Source: Aeromicrobium fastidiosum
GTDB lineage: Bacteria; Actinomycetota; Actinomycetes; Propionibacteriales; Nocardioidaceae
Length of the DNA stretch: 64,000 bases
Reading direction: 5' to 3'
Assembly (NCBI RefSeq): GCF_017876595.1
Contig: NZ_JAGIOG010000001.1
Location: 310,001-374,000 of the forward strand
Shown here: positions 8,103 through 20,349 of the stretch, one piece after another
How the letters are laid out: every line of letters begins with the position of its first letter
Numbering within the stretch: position 1 is the first letter of the stretch
The notes under the pieces: model-generated
What the model was told of the DNA's origin: nothing
The model's database searches: none
The model's input: the letters and a program-made list of their open reading frames with translations, nothing else
Position numbers and translations under genes: made by a program

Positions 8103-11100
8103 TCAGAGGTCGTGAGCGACGCCGCGGACGTCCAGCACATCGGCCAGCAGCGTGCGCGCCCGTGCCTCGAACGAGTGCTCGGCGGCGACGCGGGACGCAT
8201 TGGCCGCCAGCGTGGCCTCGTCCGGCCACACCGGCGACGCGGGGTCGAGCAGCTCCCGCAGGTCGTCGGTCGTGCGGTACGTGCGCGCCGAAGGGCCCAG
8301 GACGTCCTCGAGGCCGTCCACGGCGTCGCTGACGACCCGCGCGCCCGACGCGACGGCGTCGAACAGCCGGTTGGAGTAGAACCCGAGCCGCGCCATGTCG
8401 GTCCAGTGGTCGTTGAGGACGACACGCGCGCCCCGGTAGGCGGCCGGCAGGCGCTCGTTGGGCAGGTGGTCGGCAGCGACGTGCGCGGCGTCGATGAACT
8501 CGTGCCAGCCGTCACCGAAGACCGTGAGATCCGCACCCACCTGGACGGCGTCGCGGACGATCGGGCGTGCGACCTTGCGCGTGCGGCCGACGAACAGCGT
8601 GCCGAGACCCGGCGTCGCCTCGCCGACGGGTGTGAACCTCGCAGAGTCGGTCGCCTGCAGCAGGGTGCGCACGCGCAGCGAGGTGGCGGCCTCGACCTGC
8701 TGGGCCCAGCCCCGCCCGGCCGAGTAGACGAGGTCGAATCCTTGCGTCAGCTCGTCGAGGGGCACCTCGTCGGGATGGCTGATGACCCACAGGACGTTGG
8801 TGGCGCCGGGCTGCGCCACGGACGGCCAGCGTCCCCGCAGCGTGAGGGTCACGTCGTCGAGGTGGTCGACGCCCGGCCGCTCGTGGGCTCCGCGGCGGTC
8901 GACGAAGGCCTCCTGCCCCCAGGACCGCAGCCCCCGGACGAGATCGGCGGCGAAGAACGTGTCGCCCCACTCGTCACCGCTCGGACCGCCCCTGGCGGCG
9001 ATCTTGACGGCCCAGCGCAGGCTCGGCAGTCCCGCGCCGGGGCCGTCGGTCACGAGACGCGTGCGGCGGCTCAGCAGCGGCGTCGCGGTCACGCGGCGAC
9101 CGCTGGCCGGCAGGCTGTCGCCGGGACGGAAGCCGTCGACCTCGAGCCCGGCACGCTCCCAGTGGTCGGCCCGCGCGGCCGGCAGGCGTCCACCCCATCG
9201 GTCGAGCAGCCGCAGTTGATCGGGCTCGGACGGCACCGGCAGGGGCCTGCGCGAGCGACGGCTGGCGCGCGACGCCAGGACCGTCACGAACCGGCCGCCC
9301 CCGTCGTCGCCGCTGGCGTCGGCCAGGCGCAGCGACAGGTCGACGTCGCCGAGGTCGTCGAAGGCCGGGTCGAGGCCGCCCGCCGCCACCAGCACATCGG
9401 CGCGCACCGCGACGCACGCCCCGCTGACCGCGTCAGGCACCGGGTCTGCCGCCGGGAGGTCGTCGAGAGGATGGTAACCCAGCAGGTGCACCGGCACGAC
9501 GTGCGGTCCGGCCGAGACGAGTCCTGCCGACCAGATCGTGTCGTCCGCCGTGAGCAGCAGCGACTGGGCGGCGATCACGTCCGGCCGGGCCACGGCCGCG
9601 AGCAGGGGCGGGAGCCAGCCGGGGTGCACCTCGACGTCGGGGTCGAGGAGCACGACCACCTCGCCGGTCGAGAGCGCGAGGGCACGGTCGGCAGCCACGG
9701 TGTGGTGCGAGACGGCCGCGACGCGGTCGACGCGCACGCGCGCGTCTGCGGCGTAGCAGGCCGACAGGACCGACGTGATCTCGCGGTCGGAGCCGTTGTC
9801 GACCACGACGACCTCGAGGTCGGCAACGGCACCGGCGCTGCGCTCGAGCACCCGGTCGACGACACGCCGGGTGCGGTGCCGGTCGCCGCGCGACACGACC
9901 AGCACCGAGACACGTCCCGCGACCCGGTCGGAGGGTTCGTGGCCGAACGTCCCGAGCCGCACCGTCTGCTCGTGAACACTGCGACGACCCACTGCCGTCG
10001 GCTGCTCGGCGAGATCGCCGCCCCGCACGCCGACGAACGGCACGAACACCGGTCGCAGACCGTGTCGCAGCAGCAGGTCGAGGCCGGGCCTGTCGACGTC
10101 GGCCAGCCCGACCTCGCGGAGGCGGTCGGTCGGCACCAGCACGCCGGCGAGCGAACGCGGGGCGTCCCACGCGAGCGACTCGCGGGCCGCCAGAGCACCC
10201 CAGCACCGTCCGTCGGCGTCGTCGACCACTGCCGCGTGCACGAGGGCGTCGGGTGCAGCCTCCGACAGGAGACCGCCCAGCAGGAGGGGCGACCACGACT
10301 CGCAGGGCCGCCAGAAGGCCGTCCACGGCTCCTCGACGGTGACGAGCACGTCGCGGAGGCGTCCGACCGGCGACTGCTCTGCCGTCGGCACCAGCACGAC
10401 CCGGGGATCGTCGGCCAGCGCGAGCACCGCAGCGGGGACGGACGCGTCGGCGTCGACCGCGAGCCGCAGGGTCCAGTCACGGTGCTCCTGCGCCAGCACC
10501 GTGGCGAGGTGGTCGGGCACCGCCCGCCCCCACCCCCGCACGTCCGCGACGATCGCGACGGCACCCGTGCCGGTCGGCGGCCGTGCAGCCTCGAGGTGCC
10601 AACATGCCTCCGTCGTCGCCGGGGGTCGCAGCAGCGCGGCCTGTCGACCCAGCTCGGCGGCGACGCCGAGCGCGCCCTCCCGGAACGCCGGCCACGGCAC
10701 CGGCTCGATGCCCGAGCCGGGCTCCGGCACCGTGGACGTCTCGGCACCTGCATGGGCCAGGAAGTGGCCGAGCGCACCGCCCGGATGCTCCGCCGCCTCC
10801 GGCACGCGAGCGAGGTACGTCGCGCCGTCGAAGTGCGGTCCGGCAGCACCGGCGACCTGCCCCGTGCGCAGCAGGTGCATCAGCGTCATGGGCATGCGGA
10901 CGCCCGCCCTGCTGCGGTACCACGCACGCTCGTAGAGCGGTGACGGCGACAGCGCCGGCGACTCCCCCGTCTCGAGGAAGTGCCAGACGGCGGCCCGGTC
11001 GTCGACGAACGTCCGACCGGCCTGCGCCTCGTAGAACGGCCGGTCGACCAGGCCCGAGGCCAGGATCGCGCCGATGGCCGCGGACTGCTGCTCGCGCAGC

Positions 11101-11525
11101 CGCACGAAGCGCTTCCACGACCAGCGCCCCACCCGTGGGACCGGCGCACCGGCATGGGCGTGCTGCAGGTAGTGGCCGACCGGGCCTCCGGGGTGCTCCG
11201 CGGCGGACGGGGCGAGCGCGACGATCTCGAGGTCGTCCACCAGGCGCACCGGGAAGGTCCTCGCCGATCCGTCGAGCAGCGCATCGACGACCTCGGTGGA
11301 CGACAGCCCGGTCGCCTCGACGTCGGTCAGCGGATTGGGCAGCAGGCCGGCTGCCGCACCCTCGCGAAGGTAGTGGGCGACCGCGTCGGCCGGCGCCAGC
11401 TGATCGCGGGTCTGCAGCGCGTAATACCACGGGTCGAACAGCCCCGTGGAGAGCAGCGGCGAGGTCTCGGACTCACGACCGCTGCGCGCGAAGACACGCA
11501 GCCGGTCCTTGGGCGACGGCGACAT
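8103..11525 (-). CDS. Large multidomain glycosyltransferase (N-terminal repeat modules, GT2, C-terminal GT-B domain)
   Basis: About 1140 residues. Residues 1-260 hold several copies of a loose repeat with the pattern F/V-D-x2-(Y/F)-Y ... H-(Y/F)-L-x2-G ... P-x-P-L, for example FDPWYYALQ with AVAHYLREG, and VDRPFYEAQ with AVWHFLETG. A middle GT-A/GT2 domain starts near VSVLVVSRGDRHRTRR and has VVVDNGSDRE, LLDPDVEVHPGW and GACVAVRADVLVAAGG. The last 300 residues form a GT-B-like domain with LFVGRTRKVARP, LTVFGDGWHEF and FYSNRLFDAVASGARVVSD. A role in cell-envelope polysaccharide or glycoprotein glycosylation is inferred. An AGGAGG sequence precedes the two adjacent ATGs (11528, 11525). Confidence 0.85.
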   Translation of the reverse strand: MSPSPKDRLRVFARSGRESETSPLLSTGLFDPWYYALQTRDQLAPADAVAHYLREGAAAGLLPNPLTDVEATGLSSTEVVDALLDGSARTFPVRLVDDLEIVALAPSAAEHPGGPVGHYLQHAHAGAPVPRVGRWSWKRFVRLREQQSAAIGAILASGLVDRPFYEAQAGRTFVDDRAAVWHFLETGESPALSPSPLYERAWYRSRAGVRMPMTLMHLLRTGQVAGAAGPHFDGATYLARVPEAAEHPGGALGHFLAHAGAETSTVPEPGSGIEPVPWPAFREGALGVAAELGRQAALLRPPATTEACWHLEAARPPTGTGAVAIVADVRGWGRAVPDHLATVLAQEHRDWTLRLAVDADASVPAAVLALADDPRVVLVPTAEQSPVGRLRDVLVTVEEPWTAFWRPCESWSPLLLGGLLSEAAPDALVHAAVVDDADGRCWGALAARESLAWDAPRSLAGVLVPTDRLREVGLADVDRPGLDLLLRHGLRPVFVPFVGVRGGDLAEQPTAVGRRSVHEQTVRLGTFGHEPSDRVAGRVSVLVVSRGDRHRTRRVVDRVLERSAGAVADLEVVVVDNGSDREITSVLSACYAADARVRVDRVAAVSHHTVAADRALALSTGEVVVLLDPDVEVHPGWLPPLLAAVARPDVIAAQSLLLTADDTIWSAGLVSAGPHVVPVHLLGYHPLDDLPAADPVPDAVSGACVAVRADVLVAAGGLDPAFDDLGDVDLSLRLADASGDDGGGRFVTVLASRASRRSRRPLPVPSEPDQLRLLDRWGGRLPAARADHWERAGLEVDGFRPGDSLPASGRRVTATPLLSRRTRLVTDGPGAGLPSLRWAVKIAARGGPSGDEWGDTFFAADLVRGLRSWGQEAFVDRRGAHERPGVDHLDDVTLTLRGRWPSVAQPGATNVLWVISHPDEVPLDELTQGFDLVYSAGRGWAQQVEAATSLRVRTLLQATDSARFTPVGEATPGLGTLFVGRTRKVARPIVRDAVQVGADLTVFGDGWHEFIDAAHVAADHLPNERLPAAYRGARVVLNDHWTDMARLGFYSNRLFDAVASGARVVSDAVDGLEDVLGPSARTYRTTDDLRELLDPASPVWPDEATLAANASRVAAEHSFEARARTLLADVLDVRGVAHDL

Positions 11526-11615
11526 CATCCTCCTCGGTGGCAGCCATCCCGAAGACTACGCAATGGCAGCGTGCGCCCCGGAACCCCCGCGCCGGGCTCC
11601 CCTATGCTGATCGCG

Positions 11616-12548
11616 ATGAGATCCCGGGCCCTGAAGCTGCTGATCGGCACGGTCGTCGTGATCGCGGTCGGCAGCGTGGCCTTCGGCCTGGCCTGGCCGG
11701 ACGGATCGATCGACGACGCAGCACCCGTCAACCAGGGGCCCCGCCCCACGACGGCTGCGACTGCCGCCCCCACCGAGCCCGCCCCCTCTGCGTCCCCGTC
11801 ACCGTCCAGCACCGCGGCACCCGGTGCCGACCTGGCACCCGCATCCGTCAGCGGCACGTGGCCCGGCGCGCCGCGAGGCGTCGTCGCCGGAGACGGCACC
11901 GTCGACTGGTGCCGCGCCGTGTCGACCACGGGTGCGGCCAAGGCCGAGGCGCAACGCGTCTTCGGCACCGAGGCCGTCGACGCCGCAGCCTGCGCCGCCG
12001 TGCGCTTCGTCTTCGAGCACCGCTACTCGCGTACCTCGCTGCCCCGGGCCAGCTACGCGGTCGCGGACTTCGACGCGGTCCTCCCGGCGCTCGACGCGCG
12101 GACGGCCGCCGACGTCTACCGTCCCCGCATCGCCAGGTTCGTCGCCGATCCACGGTCGGACACCGCCGGCGAGCAGCTCGGCCTGGTCCTGTTCACGGGG
12201 AGCGCCACCCGCAAGGGTGCCACGCACGCATCGGCCGGTGCCGGCCACGTGTTCTACGGCCCCGCCTTCACGACGGACGGCTACGCCGACCGGGCCGCCT
12301 GGATCAACCCGAGATGGACGACCGTGACCGTCCGTGTCGACCGGACGGCCGCCCGTCCCCGCATCGAGGCGCGGTTCACGGCATCGGCGTCCGTGCCCGT
12401 GTGGTCGACGTCAGCACGAGGCGACGCGATGCTGACGGTGCCGACCACGGCGACGTTCCTCCTGCGGCCCGACGGCGACACCTGGCGCATCAACGGCTGG
12501 ACGATCGGCCGCGGCGACGTCGGCTACGCACCGCTCGACGTCCGCTGA
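11616..12548 (+). CDS. Exported or membrane-anchored protein, unknown function
   Basis: A 310-residue protein with an N-terminal hydrophobic segment (residues about 6-26) followed by a Pro/Ala/Ser/Thr-rich linker (about 40-80) and a compact domain of about 230 residues ending YAPLDVR. It has no lipobox, so the segment is either a signal peptide or an anchor. I do not recognise the extracellular domain; two Cys residues there (in DWCRAVS and AAACAAVRF) could form a disulphide. The ATG at 11616 is preferred because TATGCT (11603-11608) is 7 bp upstream. It diverges from the large glycosyltransferase gene. Confidence 0.65.
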   Translation: MRSRALKLLIGTVVVIAVGSVAFGLAWPDGSIDDAAPVNQGPRPTTAATAAPTEPAPSASPSPSSTAAPGADLAPASVSGTWPGAPRGVVAGDGTVDWCRAVSTTGAAKAEAQRVFGTEAVDAAACAAVRFVFEHRYSRTSLPRASYAVADFDAVLPALDARTAADVYRPRIARFVADPRSDTAGEQLGLVLFTGSATRKGATHASAGAGHVFYGPAFTTDGYADRAAWINPRWTTVTVRVDRTAARPRIEARFTASASVPVWSTSARGDAMLTVPTTATFLLRPDGDTWRINGWTIGRGDVGYAPLDVR

Positions 12549-12556
12549 CATGAGAG

Positions 12557-12589
12557 GGGGCCGGCCATCCCCCCGAGACGGCCGGCCCC
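12557..12589 (+). terminator. Hairpin terminator after the exported protein gene
   Basis: Perfect 10-bp arms GGGGCCGGCC (12557-12566) and its complement (12580-12589) around a 13-base loop, starting 9 bp after the stop codon. No long T-run follows. Confidence 0.65.
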
Positions 12590-12639
12590 TCGACGCCTCG
12601 CGTCGGTGCCTCTGCCATCGACCATAACGGCATCTCGCC

Positions 12640-12727
12640 GTCAAGTGCAGTCTTGACTTTCGGGCCGGCACTAGTTATTTAGGACTATGGACACCTAGTC
12701 CGCTCGGACTCCCTGTTCAGAGTCCGA
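12640..12727. repeat. Three consecutive inverted repeats in an AT-richer gap
   Basis: Three separate perfect hairpins follow one another: arms GTCAAG/CTTGAC (12640-12657, 6-base loop, followed by TTT), GGACTA/TAGTCC (12682-12701, 8-base loop) and TCGGACTC/GAGTCCGA (12704-12727, 8-base loop). The core GGACT recurs in the last two. The gap is markedly richer in A+T than its surroundings and lies between convergent genes, so it is not an ordinary promoter. See findings. Confidence 0.7.
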
Positions 12728-12736
12728 TTTACCCTG

Positions 12737-13528
12737 TCATCGCAGGGCGACCAGCTGCGTCAGGTCATCGGTCGGCAGCTCGTCGACAACGGCCGTGACC
12801 GCCATCCACCGCAGGTCGACCGCCGCACCGTGCTGTGACAAGAAGGCCGTCTCCGACGCGTCCTGACCCGTCGCGATGCGCACGAGCGAGCTCCGAGGGG
12901 CCAGTGCGGTGGCGTCGACGACCTGCCACGCGCCGTCGACGTGCGCCTCGGCGACGGCGTGGAAGTCCATCGGGAACAGGCCTGGCGCATAGACCGATGC
13001 CAGTCGCGCCGGCACGTCCAGCGCACGCAGCAGCGCCACCACGAGGTGCGCGTAGTCACGGCACACGCCGGCACGGGCGAGCATCGTCGCCACGGCCCCG
13101 TCGGTCGGCTGGCTCGCGCCCGCCACGTAGGAGAGTCGGTCGCCCACCCACGAGCTGACGGCGTCGAGCAGCTCCTTGCCCTCGATGCCGGCGAACTCGG
13201 ACTTGGCGGTCGGGAACAGCGTGTCGGACTCGCAGTAGCGGCTGGGTCGCCGGTACTCGATGATGTCGAGCTCCTCGGTCGACGCGAGCGCGGCCTGCCC
13301 CGTGACGTCGGCGGCGTAGTCGATGACCATCGGCCCGACCGGCCCGACCAGCCGGTGCAGCCGCGTGCCGTGGCGCCCGATGACCTCGTGCGCGTCGACC
13401 GGGTTGCCGTTGGACGTGATCGTCAGCGTCTCGTCGACGTCGGCGCCCTGGGCGACGGCGACCGACAGGATCAGGTCGGCCTCGCCGTGCACGTAGAGCT
13501 CGAGATGGGCCGTCACGGATCGCTTCAC
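12737..13528 (-). CDS. Transglutaminase-like cysteine protease-fold protein
   Basis: A 263-residue cytosolic protein. The N-terminal half (about 1-120) is an all-beta region typical of bacterial transglutaminase-like proteins; the C-terminal half carries the catalytic triad: Cys in RAGVCRDYAHLVVALLRA, His in MDFHAVAEAHVDG and Asp in WQVVDATALAPR. Such proteins act as peptidases or amidases, or of unknown activity, in bacteria. The GTG at 13528 has CAGGAT (reverse strand, 13535-13540) 6 bp upstream, consistent with a leaderless start. The 13529-13687 gap to meaB holds only a small CCCGC/GCGGG hairpin near 13674-13685. Confidence 0.85.
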   Translation of the reverse strand: MKRSVTAHLELYVHGEADLILSVAVAQGADVDETLTITSNGNPVDAHEVIGRHGTRLHRLVGPVGPMVIDYAADVTGQAALASTEELDIIEYRRPSRYCESDTLFPTAKSEFAGIEGKELLDAVSSWVGDRLSYVAGASQPTDGAVATMLARAGVCRDYAHLVVALLRALDVPARLASVYAPGLFPMDFHAVAEAHVDGAWQVVDATALAPRSSLVRIATGQDASETAFLSQHGAAVDLRWMAVTAVVDELPTDDLTQLVALR

Positions 13529-13687
13529 CGGACGATCCTGTCATGTCGGCGAGCCATCGGCACGACTCCCCCGCAAGCGTGAGCCGCCCCCACTCGAGTG
13601 CTGTGTTCCGGGGCCCGAGCGGTGCATCGTGGACAGACACGCCGTCTCACCCTGACCGGTCCGCACCACTCGCCCGCAAGCGGGAGG

Positions 13688-14695
13688 TCAGGAGTCGTAG
13701 GCCTCGAGGATGTGATCGGCGGCGGTCGCGGCGGGCATCTCGCCCGACAGCACCGCCTCGCGGATCTCAGCCCGGACGGCAGCGACCGCCGCGTCGTTGC
13801 GCAGCCGCTGGTCGAGCTCGTCGCGCACCAGGGCCCACGTGAAGTCGAGCTGCTGCTGCGCCCGCTTCTCGCGCAGGCCCTTGACGCCCATGAGCTCGCG
13901 GTGACGGATGACGCGGTTCCAGACCGTGCCGATGCCGGTACCCTCGAGCGCCGAGCAGGTCAGCACGGGAGGAACCCAGTCGGTCGTGCCGGCGTAGACC
14001 AGGCGCAGCGCGCCGGCGAGGTCCTTCGACGTCGCCTCGGCCTCCTGCGCCCGGTCGCCGTCGGCCTTGTTGACGGCGATGACGTCGGCGATCTCGAGGA
14101 TGCCCTTCTTGATGCCCTGCAGCTGGTCGCCGGTGCGGGCGATCGTGAGGAACAGGAACGTGTCGACCATGCCGGCGACCGTGATCTCGGACTGGCCGAC
14201 CCCCACGGTCTCGACGAGGATGACGTCGAACCCGGCCGCCTCGAGCACCGTCATGGCCTGGCTCGTGGCCCGCGCGACGCCGCCGAGCGTGCCTGCGCTG
14301 GGCGACGGACGGATGAACGCGTCGGGGCTGACCGCCAGGCGCGGCATGCGGGTCTTGTCGCCGAGCACCGACCCGCCTGTGCGGACGCTCGACGGGTCGA
14401 CCGCCAGCACACCGACTCGGTGCCCCTCGTCGATCAGGTGCGTGCCGAGGGCCTCGATGAACGTCGACTTGCCGACGCCCGGCACGCCGGAGATACCGAC
14501 CCGGATGGCACTGCCCCCACCACCTGAAGCGCCGCCGCCCCCTGAGCCTGTCGAAGGGTCGGTCAGCAGCCCCAGCAGCTCGCGCGCCTCGCCCCGGTGG
14601 TCGTCGCGGCGCGACTCGACCAGCGTGATGGCCCGCGAGATCGAGGCCCGCTTGCCGACGCGGACGTCGTCGGCAAGCTCTGCGACATCGACCAT
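13688..14695 (-). CDS. meaB: Methylmalonyl-CoA mutase-associated GTPase MeaB
   Basis: A 335-residue G3E P-loop GTPase that protects methylmalonyl-CoA mutase and gates cobalamin cofactor loading. The Walker A motif GVPGVGKST lies near residue 68, followed by LAVDPSS, GDKTRMPRLA, VILVETVGVGQSE and the NKAD guanine-specificity motif (VIAVNKADGD). An unusual Gly-rich insertion (STGSGGGGASGGGGS) precedes the P-loop; its DNA is a copy of the palindromic repeat at 6160 (see findings). The ATG at 14695 is chosen because the residues before it are out of family. It is 13 bp downstream of mutB, so the three genes form an operon. Confidence 0.93.
   Translation of the reverse strand: MVDVAELADDVRVGKRASISRAITLVESRRDDHRGEARELLGLLTDPSTGSGGGGASGGGGSAIRVGISGVPGVGKSTFIEALGTHLIDEGHRVGVLAVDPSSVRTGGSVLGDKTRMPRLAVSPDAFIRPSPSAGTLGGVARATSQAMTVLEAAGFDVILVETVGVGQSEITVAGMVDTFLFLTIARTGDQLQGIKKGILEIADVIAVNKADGDRAQEAEATSKDLAGALRLVYAGTTDWVPPVLTCSALEGTGIGTVWNRVIRHRELMGVKGLREKRAQQQLDFTWALVRDELDQRLRNDAAVAAVRAEIREAVLSGEMPAATAADHILEAYDS
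14540..14559. repeat. Palindromic-repeat arm inside the meaB coding region
   Basis: CCCTGAGCCTGTCGAAGGGT resembles one arm of the 6160-6204 palindrome. In the meaB frame it encodes DPSTGSG at the beginning of a glycine-rich linker just before the P-loop. Confidence 0.65.
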
Positions 14696-14708
14696 CAGAC
14701 CGCCACCA

Positions 14709-16888
<2,180 letters not shown>

Positions 16889-16892
<4 letters not shown>

Positions 16893-18727
16893 CGAACCAG
16901 CTCCTCTCGGATCGAACGGAGGAAGGCCAGTGCGTCGACCCCCATCGCGATGGTCGTGTCGGCTCCGACCTCGGCCTTGCCGGCCAGGACGACGTGGCTG
17001 GCTCCCGCCTGCCGCAGGGCCCCGACCAGATCGGCGCCCCACGCCTCGTAGGCCTTGTCGTTGCCCACGAGGCACACGACGGAGGGACGACCGGCCGACT
17101 CGTAGGCCGTCAGCACCTCGTCGACGCCCTCGGACGGGCCGCCCACGACCGTGCCGACGCCTCCGGCGGCCAGCAGGTTGGCGGCGAAGGTCGCGCGGGC
17201 CGTGAAGCCCGCGACCGTGCCCATCGATGCCAGGAACACCGGCGACGAGACCGGCTCGTCGCGCAGCGCCTCGAACTCGCCGGCGTAGCGGTGCACCTCG
17301 AGCGGGCGGTCGTACGGACGTCGCTCGGGCAGCGTCTCGTCGACCTGCGGGAACTCCGAGACGCCCGTCAGCGGACGTCGGCGCTTCGCGACGGCCAGCG
17401 CCCGGTCGGAGACCGTCACGGCCACCCGTTCGCGGACGAGGTCGAGCGCCGCCTCGAGACTGTCGGCCGCGTCGATCTCGCCGAACAGCGCCCACGCGTC
17501 GCGGGCGAGGTCGTCGGTCAGCTTCTCGACGGCGTGCGAGCCGCCGGCGGGGTCGGTGACGGCCGCGACGTGGGACTCGCTGATCAGCAGGCTGGACGTG
17601 TTGCGGGCGATGCGGCGGCTGAACGGCTCGGGCAGGCCGAGCGGCTCGTCGAAGGGCAGCACCGTGACGGAGGCGGCTCCGCCGACACCTGCCGCGAAGG
17701 CCGCGACGGTCGTGCGCAGCATGTTGACGTAGGGGTCGTAGCGGGACATCATCGGCCGCGACGTGACGGCGTGCTGCAGCTGGCCGGCCGCCGCGCTGGT
17801 GACGCCGCTGAGCTCGGCCACGCGCCCCCAGAGCCGGCGGGCCGCGCGCAGCTTGGCGATCGTCGGGAACTGCTCGTCGGTCGCGGCGTAGCGGAAGTCG
17901 ATGAGCCCCGCTGCCTCGTCGACGCTGAATCCGGCCTCGACGAGCGTCCGCAGGTACTGCGCGCCGGCGGCCAGCGAGTAGGCGAGCTCCTGCACGTCGG
18001 AAGCGCCGGCGTCGTGCACCGCGGTCGCATCGACCGTGAGGCCGCGGATGCCCAGCGGGTGGGCCAGTCGGGCGATCTCGACCGTGGCGTCGAAGTCGAC
18101 CACGCCGCGGCCACGGAACGCCGCACCGATCGGATCGGCACCGAGGCTCGTGCCGGCCGCCGCCTCGACGCCCTTGTCGGCGATGACCGCGGCCAGTGCC
18201 CGGGCAGCCTCGAGGGGCTCGAACGGGGCGTCGACGACGACGGCGGCGAGGTCGACGAAGACCGGCTCGAGGATCGCGGCGAGGGCGTCGATCGGCACGC
18301 CGCCCGTGCCCGCCGAGATCCACAGCGAGTTGACGCCGTTCTCGAGGTCGGTGACGACGTCACGCGCGGTGCGCTCGGCATCAGGGTCGGTGAACCAGGC
18401 GCGAACGTCCCAGCCGTCGAGCTCCCGGGTCGCCGTGGCACCCCGGGTGAAGGGAGCCTGACCGGGCAGGCCGCCGTCGGGCAGGTCGGCGCTCAGCGCC
18501 GGGGTGCCGAGGGGGGTGACCGAGATGCCGTCGAGGGTCGTGGTGGCGAGCGTTCCCCACACCTCGCCGGGGTCGGCGTCGTCGGACAGTCGGCGCGACT
18601 TGCGCAGCACCGCGGCGGTGGCGGACTCCCACTCGTCCTGCGTGTGCTCGAGGCCCTGCGAGAGGGGAACCTCGATCGTCACTGGAGTGCCCGAGCTCGT
18701 CGAGGGGTCAGATGCCATAGGGGGCAT
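16889..18727 (-). CDS. mutA: Methylmalonyl-CoA mutase small subunit MutA
   Basis: A 612-residue subunit that pairs with MutB. It has the same barrel plus cobalamin-fold architecture, but the DxHxxG ligand motif is absent from its C-terminal domain (the equivalent stretch reads [17 protein letters not shown]), as expected for the non-catalytic subunit. The first residues [15 protein letters not shown] include a peptide matching the repeat-derived DPST sequence in meaB, suggesting the 5' end was reshaped by a repeat (see findings). Starts at 18727 and 18718 are both possible; AAGG about 10 bp upstream favours 18727. First gene of the mutA-mutB-meaB operon. Confidence 0.93.
18690..18710. repeat. 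Degenerate palindromic-repeat arm at the mutA 5' end
   Basis: The stretch resembles the meaB copy (CCCTGAGCCTGTCGAAGGGT) with one missing base and a few substitutions, and encodes DPSTSSG near the MutA N-terminus. The match is imperfect, so it is a tentative member of the same repeat family. Confidence 0.45.
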
Positions 18728-18781
18728 CGTACGAACACCTTGTGACCTCGGCCACCCAATGTGACGAATGTGACGAACGGG

Positions 18782-19096
18782 TTACGACGTGGGCCGCAGC
18801 TCGACGGCGAAGCCGGCCATGTCGAGCACCTGGACGTGCTCGGCGGGCGTGGCCGTGATCTCGCTGGCAGCAGTGCGTCGGCGGCCCGTCAGCATCACGA
18901 TCCTGGCCACGGTGCCCTCGACCTCGTCGTCGCCGTCGTCGTCGACCGCGCTCGTGATGTCGTGCTCGAAGCCGGCGGGCAGCTGGGGCAGCAGCTCGTC
19001 GAAGCCGTCGGTCAGCACGGTCCACGCGACGTCGTCGCCCACGGCGAATCCGCCCTCGACCACGATGTCCTCCGCGCCGTCCACCCAGGTCCACAC
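18782..19096 (-). CDS. Small acidic protein, unknown function (possibly DUF6578-like)
   Basis: A 104-residue protein starting at GTG 19096 (VWTWVDGAEDIVVEGGFAVG). It is acidic, lacks membrane segments, and contains GDDVAWTV near the N-terminus, an arrangement I associate loosely with DUF6578 proteins of actinobacteria. The start is uncertain: a GAGGG lies directly against GTG 19096, while a second in-frame GTG at 19084 is better spaced. It is divergent from serC. Confidence 0.5.
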   Translation of the reverse strand: MWTWVDGAEDIVVEGGFAVGDDVAWTVLTDGFDELLPQLPAGFEHDITSAVDDDGDDEVEGTVARIVMLTGRRRTAASEITATPAEHVQVLDMAGFAVELRPTS

Positions 19097-19126
19097 GCCC
19101 TCAACCGTACGGCCCGGACGTCCTGA

Positions 19127-20245
<1,119 letters not shown>

Positions 20246-20250
20246 CCCGG

Positions 20251-20334
20251 GGCGGTGCGCTGGCGTCCACCGTCTCACCCAGGCGGTGCGCTGGCGTCCA
20301 CCTTCGCCGTCGCGCTGGACGCTGGCGCACCGCC
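20251..20334. repeat. Direct-plus-inverted repeat cluster at a convergent junction
   Basis: Two direct copies of GGCGGTGCGCTGGCGTCCAC (20251-20270, 20282-20301) are followed by a near-perfect inverted copy (20316-20334). It fills the gap between the convergent serC and gamma-carbonic-anhydrase genes and can fold into a long hairpin, so it may act as a bidirectional terminator. Confidence 0.75.
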
Positions 20335-20349
20335 TCGAGGGCGGGGAGG

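Noticed and set aside
7974..10943. A 989-codon plus-strand frame opposite the large glycosyltransferase
   Set aside because: Arg/Gly/Ala-rich composition without motifs; the minus-strand glycosyltransferase explains the region.
12682..12727. A possible tRNA or tRNA remnant at the triple-hairpin region
   Set aside because: A GTTCA stretch occurs, but no cloverleaf, anticodon arm or CCA end can be fitted.
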